Shown piece after piece: positions 23,136-34,897 of a stretch of 64,000 bases of DNA. Below the pieces are notes generated by a model. It made no database searches and was not told the DNA's origin. It saw only the letters and a program-made list of their open reading frames with translations. The translations under genes and the position numbers were made by a program. The DNA is from Aphelenchoides besseyi. Lineage: Eukaryota > Nematoda > Chromadorea > Rhabditida > Aphelenchoididae. The stretch lies in NCBI GenBank assembly GCA_024699855.1, contig JAMPIQ010000003.1, positions 7,378,001-7,442,000 of the forward strand, given 5' to 3'. Positions within the stretch are counted from its first letter, which is position 1, and the number at the start of each line of letters is the position of its first letter.

Positions 23136-25385
23136 GATGCTCGGTTTTCGGCGGCTAAAAATAAAGTTCAAGATGAACAAGTACAGTATGTCAATTTGAA
23201 AGTTGGTTAAAACAACAAACGAAACTCACTATTCGAATCGACAACCGTCAAATGTACCACTTCAGAAGGAAAAACCATTCATTTTATAGTCAACGATAGA
23301 AATCGCCAAAGATCGGAATGTGCTTGAAGGGTTTAGACAACGGTGTGCAACGCCTCTTCATTTGGCCTTGTTGTTCAGTGCAACTTTGATTGCGTTCTTA
23401 CTTGCGACTCCGCCTTTTCGTGAATGGAACGCCCAAAAACAGTAACTAGATGTTTGTACTTCCGGCCTATACGCTGCAACCGTACGGGTCGCAATTTCGG
23501 TGCGCGACTTTCGAACGATTCCGAAAACGGTTTGCATTCGAACGGTTTCGTGTGGCAACGAAATGAACCAAAAGCACAGACTCGATGATAAACAACAATT
23601 GTCGCTGATTCGAATTAATTCGCCGAATTCATCGTTACGTATGATTTGAGTACGCAGCTTGAAACATTTCTTTTTGGCTTCTATCCAATTACAAAGAAGA
23701 TGATCATTCAAGTGGCACAGAACTTGCTGTTTAAGCATATCATCTGCTAATTATAAGCCTTTACTTGGGATTCAAAACGACATCACAGCATAAAAGCATT
23801 GTAAACTAATTGGCGGTAGTGCACATCAATGGGTTTAATGAGCGGTAGACCAAAAAAAGTTCAGTGATGTTAAACTCGAGAGTCGTCTACGTGGTTTGTT
23901 TTCATCTTTCGTTTGAATCACATCGAGTTGTGATCTTGAAAATGTTCACCTGTAAAAACTCGTTGCTTTCCTAATTTTAGATTTCATCTGCTTTTTACAA
24001 TTCGTGTTTACCTGACAGTTTCGTGGGACGATCACTTTTGCTCGCTTGGCAATTATGCGGACGTTGTCGTAAACGTGGAATAAACGAAAAAACACATTTC
24101 AACCCACACAGCACGAACACAAACTCGATCGCGCTTCAAAGTTTCGCTCAAATTGTTTTGAAGGTCGTAAATCGGGTTGTACGCAGAGTCAACAAGCGGT
24201 GTTCTCGACTTCGAGTCCATTGGTGATTAACTCGAAATCACAAGCCGGCACGAATTCAATGATGCGAGAGAATCTTTTTAAAGTTTTCTGTTAATCAATA
24301 AAAACAACAATCAACGAAACATCGCAAACCGTTCGGGTTTCAAGGTCAATCGGTGAATTCGGGTCGAAGAGCAATAACGAAACCAAGAAGGAGAACCCTT
24401 CGAGTTGTCTCGGTTATAATAGACATTCTCACAAATCAAGCTGTTTATTTGATAGGCCAACAATTCACAATTTGGATGAACTTTGAGTGCGATCGGATTT
24501 AAGCTTCGTATACGATTGAGTCGATGACAGCGATGGAGCGATCTGGGAGTTGACGGTTGAGGCTGTGGATTGATTAGCGGAATGCGTGGAACATGGACGT
24601 TTGCTCGACTTCGATTTGATCTTGGACTTGAGTGGCTGTTGGCTAAAAAGATACGATTGATCAACAGCTTTTTTGTTCGTTTCGTATCAATCCGTTTCTG
24701 TCTTTTATGTTTCAAGACGCGCAAACGTCGTTCTTTGTTTGATTAACACGAGCGTTCTTTTGTATTGATTCCAAATCAGTGTCTGAACAAACAGAAGTTG
24801 CTGTCCGAACAGGTCGTGTATTTTTAGAGTACTACACGAGAACAACCGGACGTTGACGATCTTTAAAATTTGTTTCATGTTATTCGACCATTCCAATGTC
24901 GACGTGTAGGGATCGCGAGTCTTCTTGTTGTCGATTTTATCAGCATTGTCAAGGGCACAAGACGAAGAGGTTGTTTGCACTTTTTTACAAAACCGTTAAC
25001 CCCCGATTCTGAACACGGAGCCAAGAACCGGTTCAATTTCAAATAGTGAGAGACGGCGATGATGCAAAAGAAGTGGAAGACCGACAACAAAACAACGAAA
25101 ATTTCTTCCTTCTTTTCAAGGCCACGCAACGTTTAATGAAGTTTGCGATTACGACAACAGGCGACTTGTAGATGATTCGTGGAAATCGAAAACTGTTTAC
25201 GAGATGCGAGTTTACAACACCGAACTTTGGCAAGAGATCAACAATCAAATTTGGCGTCTTAGTTACAACTTCGAATCTTCATAGAAGTCTCCTTTTGTAC
25301 CACTAATTTAGATGCAAATTGTGCGCTTGTTAATGAATAACATGCGGAAATTACGCACGCAACAACAATAAACTTTCACGAAGAC
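23136..25385. other. Poorly resolved 2.2-kb stretch, possible genes
   Basis: No family is recognised. Candidate pieces: a minus-strand open frame of 126 codons at 23358-23738; a minus-strand frame at 24311-24724 with a Pro/Arg-rich start; and plus-strand pieces near 24897-24975 (CRDRESSCCRFYQHCQG, Cys-rich) and 25140-25284 (ending EINNQIWRLSYNFESS). The plus-strand pieces could be exons of one small secreted gene, but I could not build a consistent model. AATAAA occurs at about 24297 and 25367. Confidence 0.3.
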
Positions 25386-25740
25386 TTACCATTGACAGAA
25401 TTGTTGTCGTTGTACGGTGTCTAAACGTTTCTGTTCGCAGACGTCTTGATAAGTTCTCAGCATTGTATCGTAGGTGTTCATTTCAAACTGCAGATTTGCT
25501 TCACGACTAAAACAATCGATGGTAATATAACGAATTATACTCACGTTTTCTTCAAATGTTTTCGATAACGTCGAAGGTATATGAGGGCGACAATAAGGAT
25601 TACAACGCTAACACAAGATAAAATGAAACCCAAAATACCAAGTAAAACTGTCCTAAATCACACATGAAAAATACAATCACGCGTTAAACTTACCGTCCAG
25701 TCCACGTAGCTGCTGCAGAAGCTGCAGTTCGAACACTCAT
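25386..25740 (-). CDS. Small single-pass membrane protein
   Basis: Three exons (25740-25694, 25652-25545, 25506-25386) give a 90-residue protein that splices cleanly in phase. A short Ala/Thr-rich N-terminus is followed by one hydrophobic segment of about 25 residues (LLGILGFILSCVSVVILIVA) and then a basic cytoplasmic-type anchor (YLRRYRKHLKKT). The tail, to RQQFCQW, is polar and helical. The arrangement fits a type III or signal-anchor membrane protein. I recognise no family. The stop TAA overlaps what could be read as a GTAAGT donor (TGGTAAGTC), so extension by a further exon is possible. Confidence 0.6.
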
Positions 25741-25934
25741 TTCGTATCCCCACGTTGAACAACCAACCAAACCAGACGTAAAGAAAACAATAAACAAGCT
25801 TTAATTGTCGTACAACTAACTATGTATATGCAAATTTAGAGGACTTTGAGTTTGATGAACTTCACATCCCCATCGTTCATTTCCCTTTTTGGTTATTGTG
25901 TTTCTGTTCAATTGTTTTGAATTGGAAACTTCTG

Positions 25935-26817
25935 ATGATTCTTTGTATTTTGATTGCTTTGCTTTTTCCGTTGATCTCGTCGTCTCCAATCAATACCACA
26001 CATGTCTATCGAGGACAAGCGAAATGGCGTCGTGACAACAAAAACTTGGAATTCGAGAATGGTGCTGTAGTGATGGCAATCATGTTCGTTTCTACACCAA
26101 CACTTTTTTCCAATCTTTCTGTTTAGACTTCTTTGCATTATGCTTGGCGGCATCGCTGTCTATCTGACGTGGTTGGGATTCAACCACAAGATCAGCGACG
26201 CGACTTATGGTTTGTTGTTACCCGACACTGTTCATGCCCTCGAAGAAGTCGAACGAGAAAGACGCAAAAAAGAAGAAAAAGCGAAAGAAAAACCGGTGAA
26301 TAATGACAATCGTTCGATCTTGGCCAAAATCTTCGGACTGCACACCGACGAAGAACGTGAGGCTCGACGTAATCGCCTAGACGATGAGGCGCCGCCATTT
26401 TTGGTTTGAAATGTTTGTTATTATGTTTGATTGTGACATTTTAGGTTCCACCACGTCGTCCAAAATTAGAGAATGGATCTCAAAGTTTCCGTCAAACCAA
26501 TCGTTCCAAAGAACGTGCAGAACGGAAAGTGAGTTGCTCATATCCTTGAAATGATCCTCGCTTTAGAAAGTACCTGCTGTAAAGAAGGAAGAAAAGGAAC
26601 AATCTAAGGAGTTCAATGGCAATGAAAAGAAATTGGAAGTAAAGACGGCACGAGATGATACTACACATTCGCCGAAAGCAAATGATTCCAATAAAATGAG
26701 CAAAGAAAACGATACGCCCAAAGAATCCACTCCAAACGATAAGAAGAAAGAGCAAAGTAAGTGGCAAATGATTCAACCTCATTGATAAATGTTTCAGCCA
26801 ATGAAACCAAGGAGTAG
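25935..26817 (+). CDS. Membrane protein with charged cytoplasmic tail, unknown family
   Basis: The Met at 25935 begins a cleavable-looking signal peptide (MILCILIALLFPLISSS). A short lumenal segment with an N-glycosylation site (SSPINTTHVYRG) follows. Exon 1 splices at about 26084 to an exon that completes a strong transmembrane helix (VVMAIILLCIMLGGIAVYLT). The cytoplasmic part starts with a predicted coiled coil (EEVERERRKKEEKAKEK) and ends with a long Lys/Glu/Asn-rich disordered tail. Five exons, introns about 40-50 bases, stop at 26815-26817. No enzyme motif is seen. It could be a small adaptor of the endomembrane system, but this is inference. Confidence 0.65.
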
Positions 26818-26976
26818 GCAAATTTCAATGCGAATATTTTTGCTGATTAGACGAAGTAAACTTATGTTGTTTTCTTTAGATCTCATTCTTTGTAAAAAGT
26901 CAATATAAAAGCAAATGTACATTGTTCCATTCGTTTATTGGTCATTGCCCTTTAACAAAGGTATTTCAGACTGAGA

Positions 26977-28481
26977 TCAAATATAACGACCGGGTTGTTT
27001 TCTGTCCTGATGCTCAATAGTCGACGTGTTTCGGTCGATGAGTAAAAGACGATTCCATTCGGCCGGAAAAAAGTTTGCCTCTTCAAATTGTGGTGGTCCT
27101 GACCAACGATGAGGCTTAAAGATGAGTGAGTTGTAGTAAATATGGGACTGTTTGTCATCGGGCATTAGATCTGTAACCACGTTAATATCAAAATACTTCT
27201 ATAACTCTCTTACAACCAATCCAATATCCAAACGTTGATGCAGAGCTTGTCAAAATCAAATAATCGCAAAATCGACTGCCCATATCCATATACGCCAAAC
27301 GTTCCAGTGAAATTGGATAGTAGACTTTGGCTTGAGTATTAGTTGTCTAAAAGTGAATTGTTGAAAAGAAAGTCATCTGTTTTCGACCTTTAGACTTTTC
27401 ATTGCTATTTTAACTAGCTCGTCGTCTTCGCTGAACAAAATGATCGAAGTCGATTTAGACTGCAGCTTCTGAGTTAGGAACTGAATTGCAGACAAAGTGA
27501 ATTCTAAATCAGTTGGCAACATGACATGATCTAAATGTTATGGTTTGACGAAGTAGTCCTGACTACTTACTCTTATTCGTAATGAAGTCTGTTCCTCGCA
27601 AATGAACGCAAATTTTAGTTGATGCTCGTTCTCTAAAAACATGGACTGTGAATCGCTGGTGGATTGATCGGCTACTCCGCCGTTTTGAACATCTCCGAAG
27701 AAACATAATTGTCAACCTTTTGTTTCATTTCGTCGGAAAATGCAAACAGTTCAATGATTTTGTTACGCGACGAGTGGAAATAACGATGATTTTGGAGGTA
27801 GCCGTGAGCAAGATAAACGTGATCTGCATTCTCGTAATCTTTCAACCTAAACTTGTGTGTTCAACGCCATTGAAATAAAGAATACATACACAGAAACATC
27901 TTTAAAGTATCTAAACGTTTTCTCCGGAATTCCAACTTCTGTTTCATCGGCACTTGAGCAGTCATCCTAAAAGCTCAGTTTACACCAGTAACCATAAACT
28001 GTTTACTTTGAGTGGAAATTTACGCAGATTCTGGAAGGCAGAGTACAACTCCGCTCTGTAATTCGCAACACATCGATGTTCGAGACAAGGTGAACGGTTC
28101 GTTTGCTTTGCGATTCCGTACATTGAAGCAATTCGAAAGATCTGAATTCAACCAGTGAACTTCTTTCGAAGACAAAAACTTACCATGTTTGCTACTCCTC
28201 CGCAGTTGTTTTGAACGTTCATGCTCAGTTGTTTCGAGTTCATGAGGTTCTTAGATTTTCGGCGCAAAGTTCTTTCCACGCAAAGAAATGGACATGGATC
28301 GGGAGTGAGTTCACCTAAACGTCTATCTAATGCTATCTTCCTTGGCTCTCCTACCTTTCATAAACACACAAATAAAAAGTATTAAAATGACGGTCAAAGT
28401 GATAAAGACAATAAAAATTGGTTTCAAACGATATGGCACTTGCCATAGCATTCTTGTACGACGACTTAGAGACCTAAACAT
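26977..28481 (-). CDS. GT11-like glycosyltransferase (alpha-1,2-fucosyltransferase type)
   Basis: Nine minus-strand exons (28481-28355, 28314-28184, 28141-28007, 27966-27892, 27846-27676, 27632-27571, 27530-27388, 27346-27214, 27170-26977) encode a type II membrane protein of about 360 residues. A cytoplasmic tail and one membrane anchor (PIFIVFITLTVILILFICVF) come first. The GDP-sugar binding start is NNCGGVANMIFRIASMYGIA, the counterpart of the family's GGLGNQMFQYAS. Motif I reads VHLRGTDFI, with the conserved His-x-Arg changed to His-Leu-Arg spacing seen in nematode members, and motif III is CDYLILTSSASTFGYWIG. It would add fucose in the Golgi. Nematodes carry many such genes. Substrate unknown; all introns keep phase. 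Confidence 0.82.
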
Positions 28482-29671
28482 GTTTTGTGAAAACAGTTGA
28501 GCGATTTTATGGGAATCACAAATTTCCAATGAAGATCGAGAAACATCACTTCTAGAGTTCTGTTGAAAGATAAACTTGAGATTTTTTCTGTATAACAAGT
28601 GTCTTAAATCATCTATAAACTTACATTCGTGAACTTAGACATCGACATACATTTTTCCAGTTGTTTGATTAGATTTGTTGTTGGAATCGCCAATAAAATG
28701 CAAGCGGTTTACGTGAAGCACAACTGTGAATCAGCGTTGGTTGCAACTCAATTTCTGTTTTCGCTATCGGTTCGTCCGAGCAAAATAAAAAGAAAAAAGC
28801 GACGTCTGTCCATGCCGATCGAGGATTGTTTGCCCATCGAGCACAGCGAGTGATGCAGTCAAAAATTGGCCTGTTGTCAACCATTCAATAAGATTCCACA
28901 AACTAAAATTGTACGAATTAAAAATCAACTTCGATATTGAACTCAGTCTTACCAATATCTTCGAATAACTGTTTACATTCTTAGCTTATTAGCATCCAAC
29001 TATGAAGATCGTTTCTTTTCTGGAACAACGACTAATGAAAACAAATTTGGCCAGAGATTATTGTTCCAATCCTCAATCACTACCGTTTTCTTACTTGTCC
29101 CCAATCTCTATTTCGGTTGTCTGTCATCGAATGCAAATTTTGTGTTGGAAAATGAGTCGGATGTTCATTTTTGGATGACTGGAAATGAGATTGAATGGCT
29201 CGGTTGAAAATTGGAGTTTGTTTCGTTTGGAAATTTGTTTAAAAGTGGTCAGTCAGTTTTCCTCCATTCATTTTGGAATTCAACGTTGTGAGGTCGATTA
29301 ATTGAATTAGCGATGTTTTCAAGTTCGGATTCGCTGAACTCGATTAATCTCTTGGACAAGAATGTACTCTGTAGCATCATATTTCCGTCAATTGATATTA
29401 TCGAATTGAAACGCCTTCGGTAAATGTTAAATGGCTTTATGTTCAATAAAATCGCAATCAAACAAATGGAACTTGACAAATTGAACTCAATTTCCTTCTG
29501 AGTTCTTGTTTACGGATTTCAATTACATCTGAAGCTGAGCAGATTGGAGAGTCACTTATTGCTTCAATTTTGTTGGCTTACAAGGAGAGGTCCTGAGTGA
29601 TCCGCGTCAGTTTTGGCTGAATTATATATCAGTCTACGCGCAATTTTACGCTGATTTTGAATATCATGCTT
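28482..29671. other. Intergenic 1.2 kb, no gene seen
   Basis: AT-rich sequence with only short, unlinked open frames on both strands. It probably contains the promoter of the glycosyltransferase. No repeat or RNA gene was recognised. Confidence 0.45.
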
Positions 29672-30359
29672 ATTTTTGCCGAATCGTAGAATTGGCTGAG
29701 TTCTTGGCCAAAAACCAGACACACTAATATTATCAAAATCGTAATATAGATATGCTGATTATCGTAGTGAAATCCGTTTATTCTTATCTCACTTCATTAT
29801 GGAGATATTGGGCGTTTTATTTGGCCGAAATTTATTCCGGGTTATGGTCCGCTGTACTTCCCTTGGAAGTGTGAGCTGCAACAGTCGAATGAGTAAGTGA
29901 TGGGCTTGCGAACTCTTTTGGAGGTTGCAGGTTCTATTCTCTCTGTTGTCGAATGCATGTTGCTGTCTTGTATCCACAAAGCAAAAAGAAAAAGAGTGAA
30001 TAGTAGGTGACTAGGAGGAATCCAACCGACTTTTCCCCCACTTTTTGGAGTCGTTTTGGTAGAACGCAGCACTTGAGAGTGACGGTCGAAGGAATCGAAC
30101 TCGCAACCTCCAAAAGAGTTCGCAAGCCCATCACTTACTCACTCGACTGTTGCAGCTCACACTTCCAAGGGAAGTACAGCGGACCATAACCTGGAATGAA
30201 TTTCGGCCAAATAAAACGCCCAATATCTCCATAATGAAGTGAGATAAGAATAAACGGATTTCACTACGATAATCAGCATATCTATATTACGATTTTGATA
30301 ATATTAGTGTGTCGGGTTTTTGGCCAAGAACTCAGCCAATTCTGTGATTGGGCAAAAAT
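29672..30359. repeat. Inverted pair of tRNA-like SINE repeats
   Basis: Two copies of one sequence face each other: about 29672-29945 and about 30085-30359, over 90 percent alike by eye, separated by a unique spacer of about 140 bases. Inside each copy, read in the same direction, is a tRNA-like block: CAGTCGAGTGAGTAAGTG resembling a type-2 tRNA D-arm, then GATGGGCTTGCGAACTC resembling a Ser-type anticodon arm, then a B box. The right copy has an exact GTTCGATTC B box (minus strand, 30092-30100); in the left copy it is decayed. This suggests a tRNA-Ser-derived SINE inserted twice or duplicated by inversion. A simple foldback MITE is the alternative. Confidence 0.6.
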
Positions 30360-31368
30360 GACTTATACAGTAATGTTCAGCTCATCGAGACGCGTCGATT
30401 GATACCAACACGTCAAATTACAGCGGGGACCGAGGACAAGCACTCCTTGTTAGTGTAGATTCAAGTTGTGAGTTTTTGTGAAGGAATATTTTATTTAGAT
30501 AAGAATGGTTGTGATTATTGGAACTCGAAGTGATTTCATTAAGAATCGAATTAGAGTGGAACAGATGAAAGTTAAGATGATCGAATAGTTAGAACTGAAA
30601 GTACGGAACAATCTTTTACATGTGAATTCCTACAGGTTTGAACGAATAAACTAAAAGTTCTGGTTTCATGTTGATCTTGTATAATTTGTTGGGTCGAAAT
30701 GATTTCTAGATTAATGCGCAGTGATGATGGCAGTGAAGACAAAAATGCCTCCGGGCTAACGGTGGAAATAGCGCGAAACATGAGTAGAGGATCGGGCGAA
30801 GAGATTTCGTGGGATAAAGGCGGTGATCCCATCGGGGTTTTCGTTTGTTGCTGCGCAGGTAAGACGATCGAGTGTCGTTTTCTTTGGTCGTCGCCACTTC
30901 GGTGGTGTCGATCCTTACTCGGTATGCACCGAAACCGCCGTATATCTGCGAGTGTTAAGGGACTGCTGGTGTCGCAGAGGAGATCTTCGGATCACCTGCC
31001 AGCGGTTCTTGAGCACTCACAGGGCCAAGACAAATACTCTTAGTTCTGACTGCGCCAGACGGAATTTTTACGAGTTCCCAATACTGAGAACATACAAATT
31101 TGATTCCAAGAGCAAAACAAGAAGAATGATTGGAGAGTAGTGGGCAAGAAATTACACGATCAAACGAATCGGTTTGTTGAAGTGGTTTCCAACAATTAGA
31201 GCACTGGTTTCGATCATTGACTTAGAAGGCATCTCAATTTTGTTGCTGTAAAATTTCTTTTCAATATTTGCATAGGGAAGTGGCTGAATTCGATCTATGT
31301 GTTCATTTCACTTCATTTAATTTGTTTCGTTGAGCAGTTTTCTGTTCTTTGTCTGCTAATTAGACGTC
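30360..31368. other. Intergenic 1 kb, GC-richer patch of unknown nature
   Basis: Open frames overlap on both strands between about 30570 and 31140, in a patch richer in G and C than its surroundings. I recognise no domain and found no consistent exon model. A transposon fragment or an unrecognised exon is possible. Confidence 0.3.
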
Positions 31369-32605
31369 ATGGCTCAACCGCGGATCGTTCAACTGAATCC
31401 TGGTGCTCAAGTCGAACGTTGGGTTATTCGAAAGAAGCTGGGCGAAGGCGGATTCGGTACGATCGAATTGTCCGCTGAATGATTCGTTTGATGCAGGCGC
31501 TGTCTTCAAAGTCTCAGACTCGAGTGGTGAATACGCAATGAAGGTTGAAGGTGTTCACGAGCAGATTCAGTTGTTGAAAATGGAGGTCTTAGTTCTTGCC
31601 GATTTGAACAAACGTGGCAATCGTCATTGCTGTAAAATTGGTTAGTTTCTAAGCACGTTCTTTGTTTCCAAATTGATTAGCCGATCAGGGTCGTTTTGCA
31701 AACTTCAACTACGTTGTTATGACGTTGGTTGGTAGATCGCTTCACGACTTGCGAAAGGTGATTCTATTTATTGATGTGTTTATTAATAGAACGTTGAAGG
31801 AAAGTCCGTCGCAAACGTTGAGTATGGGAACTTCAATCAGCTGTGGAATTCAGTGCCTTGAAGCTCTTGAAGACTTACATGGCTTAGGCTACATTCACAG
31901 GGATGTTAAGCCTGGAAACTACGCGATTGGTCGTTCGGAGATCAACGAACAACGCAAAGTCTACATCTTGGATTTTGGAATGTGTCGTAAGTTTACGGAC
32001 GACTATGGTGTAATCCGTAAACCTCGTCAAGCAGGTAAGATACAAATCGGGGAGAATCTGTGAAGTTATTTGTGGTTTATAGCTGCTTTCCGTGGAACAG
32101 TCAGATACGCTCCATTAGCTTGTCATTATCAACGAGAGTTGGCACGTAAAGACGACATTGAGTCTTGGTATGTTGGTTCTTTTGTTTTCAGATTTTTTGT
32201 TTAGCGTTTACATGATTATCGAAATGGCAACTGCAAGGTTACCGTGGAGAACCATACAAGACATCAACGAAATTGGAGCGTATAAGAAACGTTGCCGTCA
32301 AGAATCGCACAGTAAAGAGCTTTTTGGTTGTATGCCTCCTGAGTTTGTTCAAATAATGCAGTCCATTGATTCATTGAAAGTAAGTGAACTGCTGCAAATC
32401 ATTAGCCTTTTTAGTTCTACGATACTCCAAAGTATCAAATGCTTTACGTTCTTATGCGTCGTGCAATAATTACGGCCGGTGCTCAAGAGTTTCCGTGAGT
32501 TTCTTTCAGTCGATTCCGATTGAAAGGTTTTTCAGTTATGATTGGGAGAAGCCGATGAGCTTTCTGAAAACCGCTCCAACTGCGGCATCAGCTTCAAAAG
32601 TGTGA
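31369..32605 (+). CDS. TTBK/CK1-like protein kinase
   Basis: An intact nematode TTBK-like kinase of about 310 residues in seven to eight exons. The glycine loop is KKLGEGGFG/AVFKV (split by an intron), the ATP lysine is in YAMKVEG, the catalytic loop is IHRDVKPGNYAIG, the Mg loop is DFGMCRKF, and the substrate-recognition region is FRGTVRYAPLACH with KDDIESW downstream. The family phosphorylates serine/threonine and is greatly expanded in nematodes, often with germline or sperm expression. There is little beyond the kinase domain: a C-terminal stub ending TAPTAASASKV. It differs clearly from the two other kinases in the window, so these are not recent tandem copies. Confidence 0.9.
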
Positions 32606-32899
32606 TTCCATTCGTTTTCTTCTTGAAGTTGGATCTTCGAACAAATAAACTAGAATTTTGAGTTTATCAACGGAAAGATGAACAAATCAATAGACACGGG
32701 TTGTTTCGAAATGATATGCAAAGAAGGAAAGGCCGAAAAAATACCCGTTTCAATTGGCAAACATCAAATGTATTTACAAGCGTAATGATTATGCTCGATA
32801 TAAAACTACCCGTTTATGGCAACAAAAAACGAAAGAATTACCGGTTTTTAAAGAGAATACATGTGGCCCTGAAAATTGGAAGGTAGAGGAACAAACACA
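32606..32899. other. Intergenic, convergent 3' ends
   Basis: Holds the 3' UTRs of the kinase (+, AATAAA near 32644) and the fusogen (-). No gene is seen. Confidence 0.5.
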
Positions 32900-34897
32900 T
32901 TACTTCTTCGTTTGTGAACAACTGAAAAGTGAAACGGGACAAACGAAGCACTTAATAAGCGGGATAATCAACTTGAAAATTAACAGGTATGCTAAGAGAA
33001 TAAGAAAACCGTAACCGCAAATATCTGAAAGCAAAACCACAGCATCGCTGACCGAATGAACTCCTTTGACCCAATTGGCTGGATTCAGGAAATGCATAAA
33101 ACCTTCGACCGAAAAGCGATTGCAATCGAGACAACTTCCTCGCACATCGTGCCATCGATTGTCCATTGTGTTTGTCTCCAAAGACAAGTGAACACTCGTA
33201 GCCAAACGACATATCTCCGGTGCATGACCATCGTCCGGTCGAATACAAACCATGTGTTGCTAAAACAGTGGAATTAGAAGAGAAATAGGTTTTTACTCAC
33301 TGAATTTAGCTCATACGGTTTCACGCGCACTAGCAAAGTTTTTATTCCGTTTTTATCGCCTTCGCCATCGGGCACTGGAACCGTGAAACTGTCGATTGTA
33401 GCGCCGTGTTGGTCGTTCAAATGCTTAACATAACCATTCAACACTCCAGTAGCATTGTAGACCGTCAAATTGAGAACCGAATTCGAAAACCGATCCACCA
33501 AAATTACGGCTCCAAAATCGTCGACTCGAGAAGCGTTGTGAACGAAAGCCAACGAGCCGTCGGAGATCAATGAACTCAAACTAATTTCCAAGTTCGTCCC
33601 TTCACTCGCATCAACTATTACATGTCGTTCTGCCGTATCAACGATTCGCGCTCGTTTAACCCATCGCATCGTTGTGTCCAATGGTTCCGCAAGCTTGAAT
33701 CTTGTAGTGTCCTAAGGATATTCCAGTAAGTGGAACAAAAACTGCTACTTACATTTGACTCCTTGTTAACGTAGTAATTAGCATCTAAGATTGATTGATA
33801 TTTTTGTTCCAAACAATTTTCAGCTTTCGCTTTGTGTATCTTATCCATGAGAACATAGCCGCCTTGAACGTGTGGCTGGTCTTCGGGATTCACGCGCAAC
33901 CAACCCAACTTCTCAAAACTGAAGCTCGTAGCTAGATAAAGTTGTTCAGCTTTTGTTTACCTGTGCTCAGTGATCTCATTCAACGGCTGGCGTCGCAGGT
34001 TTCCGTAGGTTCCGTCTTTTTGCATTTCCGCAAAATACATTGCTGATTCAAGTTGGTTTGCCGGTTGTCCAGCCGATGTTACGGTTAATTCCAACTGCTT
34101 TTGTGTGTCCAGAAGTTGTGTTTGAGTTGATCCATCTAAATGGATAGTAATCGATCGACGATCAGCTTGAGTCCAACGTCCACGCTCACTCCACTCGTAT
34201 GCTGCATAGCGGAGAACAGCAAAGGTCGTCGGAGTCTCAAGACGAACAGCCGTGAACGTTCGGTTTTGAAAGGGACGGAAACGAAGTTCGCAACACAATT
34301 TTGGTTCTTCGGCATGACCGGCTGGACATCCGATCGACGGCTGGTCAGCGAAGAACGTTCGATAACAAGCGCCGTTTGTCGACTCGACAGATTCCCCAGG
34401 ACATTTTCCGTACTGGTAATCGGCCGCCTGACACGTTTGAGCTTCGGCTTGACATTCACAAATACATCGGGTCTCAACCTCGGGAATGGCAAATCGATAT
34501 CGTTGACTGACTGGATAGTATTGTTCCAAACGTTCGAGTGTCAGCGTGTGTAGAACGTCCAATCCATCGGTTGAATTTCGTTGATTCGAACTTCGAAAAC
34601 AAATCGTGTGTCCAACTGCGGCGTTCAATTTCATTTTCGGATTCGCCGACTGAGATCCAAGTACTGAAATCAAAAGGTTTAATTGATCGTTAGACTAAAC
34701 CTACAAAAAGAAGGAGCAGCCGATGAAACGATTGCTCTCGAACAATGAGGTGGCATTTGGGCAAAAATCTCTTGAAGTTCACGCAGTTCGGCTGCTCTTT
34801 TGTAGAACGATTTAGCGACTGATGTCGAAATCGAGCCGATCAGATGAAGATACACGATGAGTTGGACGACTCTGTTGATTACTCTTCTCGTCATCAT
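32900..34897 (-). CDS. eff-1/aff-1: EFF-1/AFF-1-family cell-cell fusogen
   Basis: Five minus-strand exons (34897-34705, 34663-33961, 33918-33753, 33711-33301, 33259-32900) encode about 610 residues of a type I membrane protein. Parts in order: signal peptide (VVQLIVYLHLIGS), a cysteine-rich region including RCICECQAEAQTC and CYRTFFADQPSIGCPAG, beta-rich domains (LRFRPFQNRTFTAVRLETP and on), a stem with MHFLNPANWVKG, one transmembrane helix (ICGYGFLILLAYLLIFKLI) and a short Cys-rich tail. This is the domain plan of nematode FF fusogens, which merge epidermal and other cells and are structurally related to class II fusion proteins. EFF-1 and AFF-1 cannot be told apart here. The upstream Met at 34939 is an alternative start. 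All frames are intact. Confidence 0.88.
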
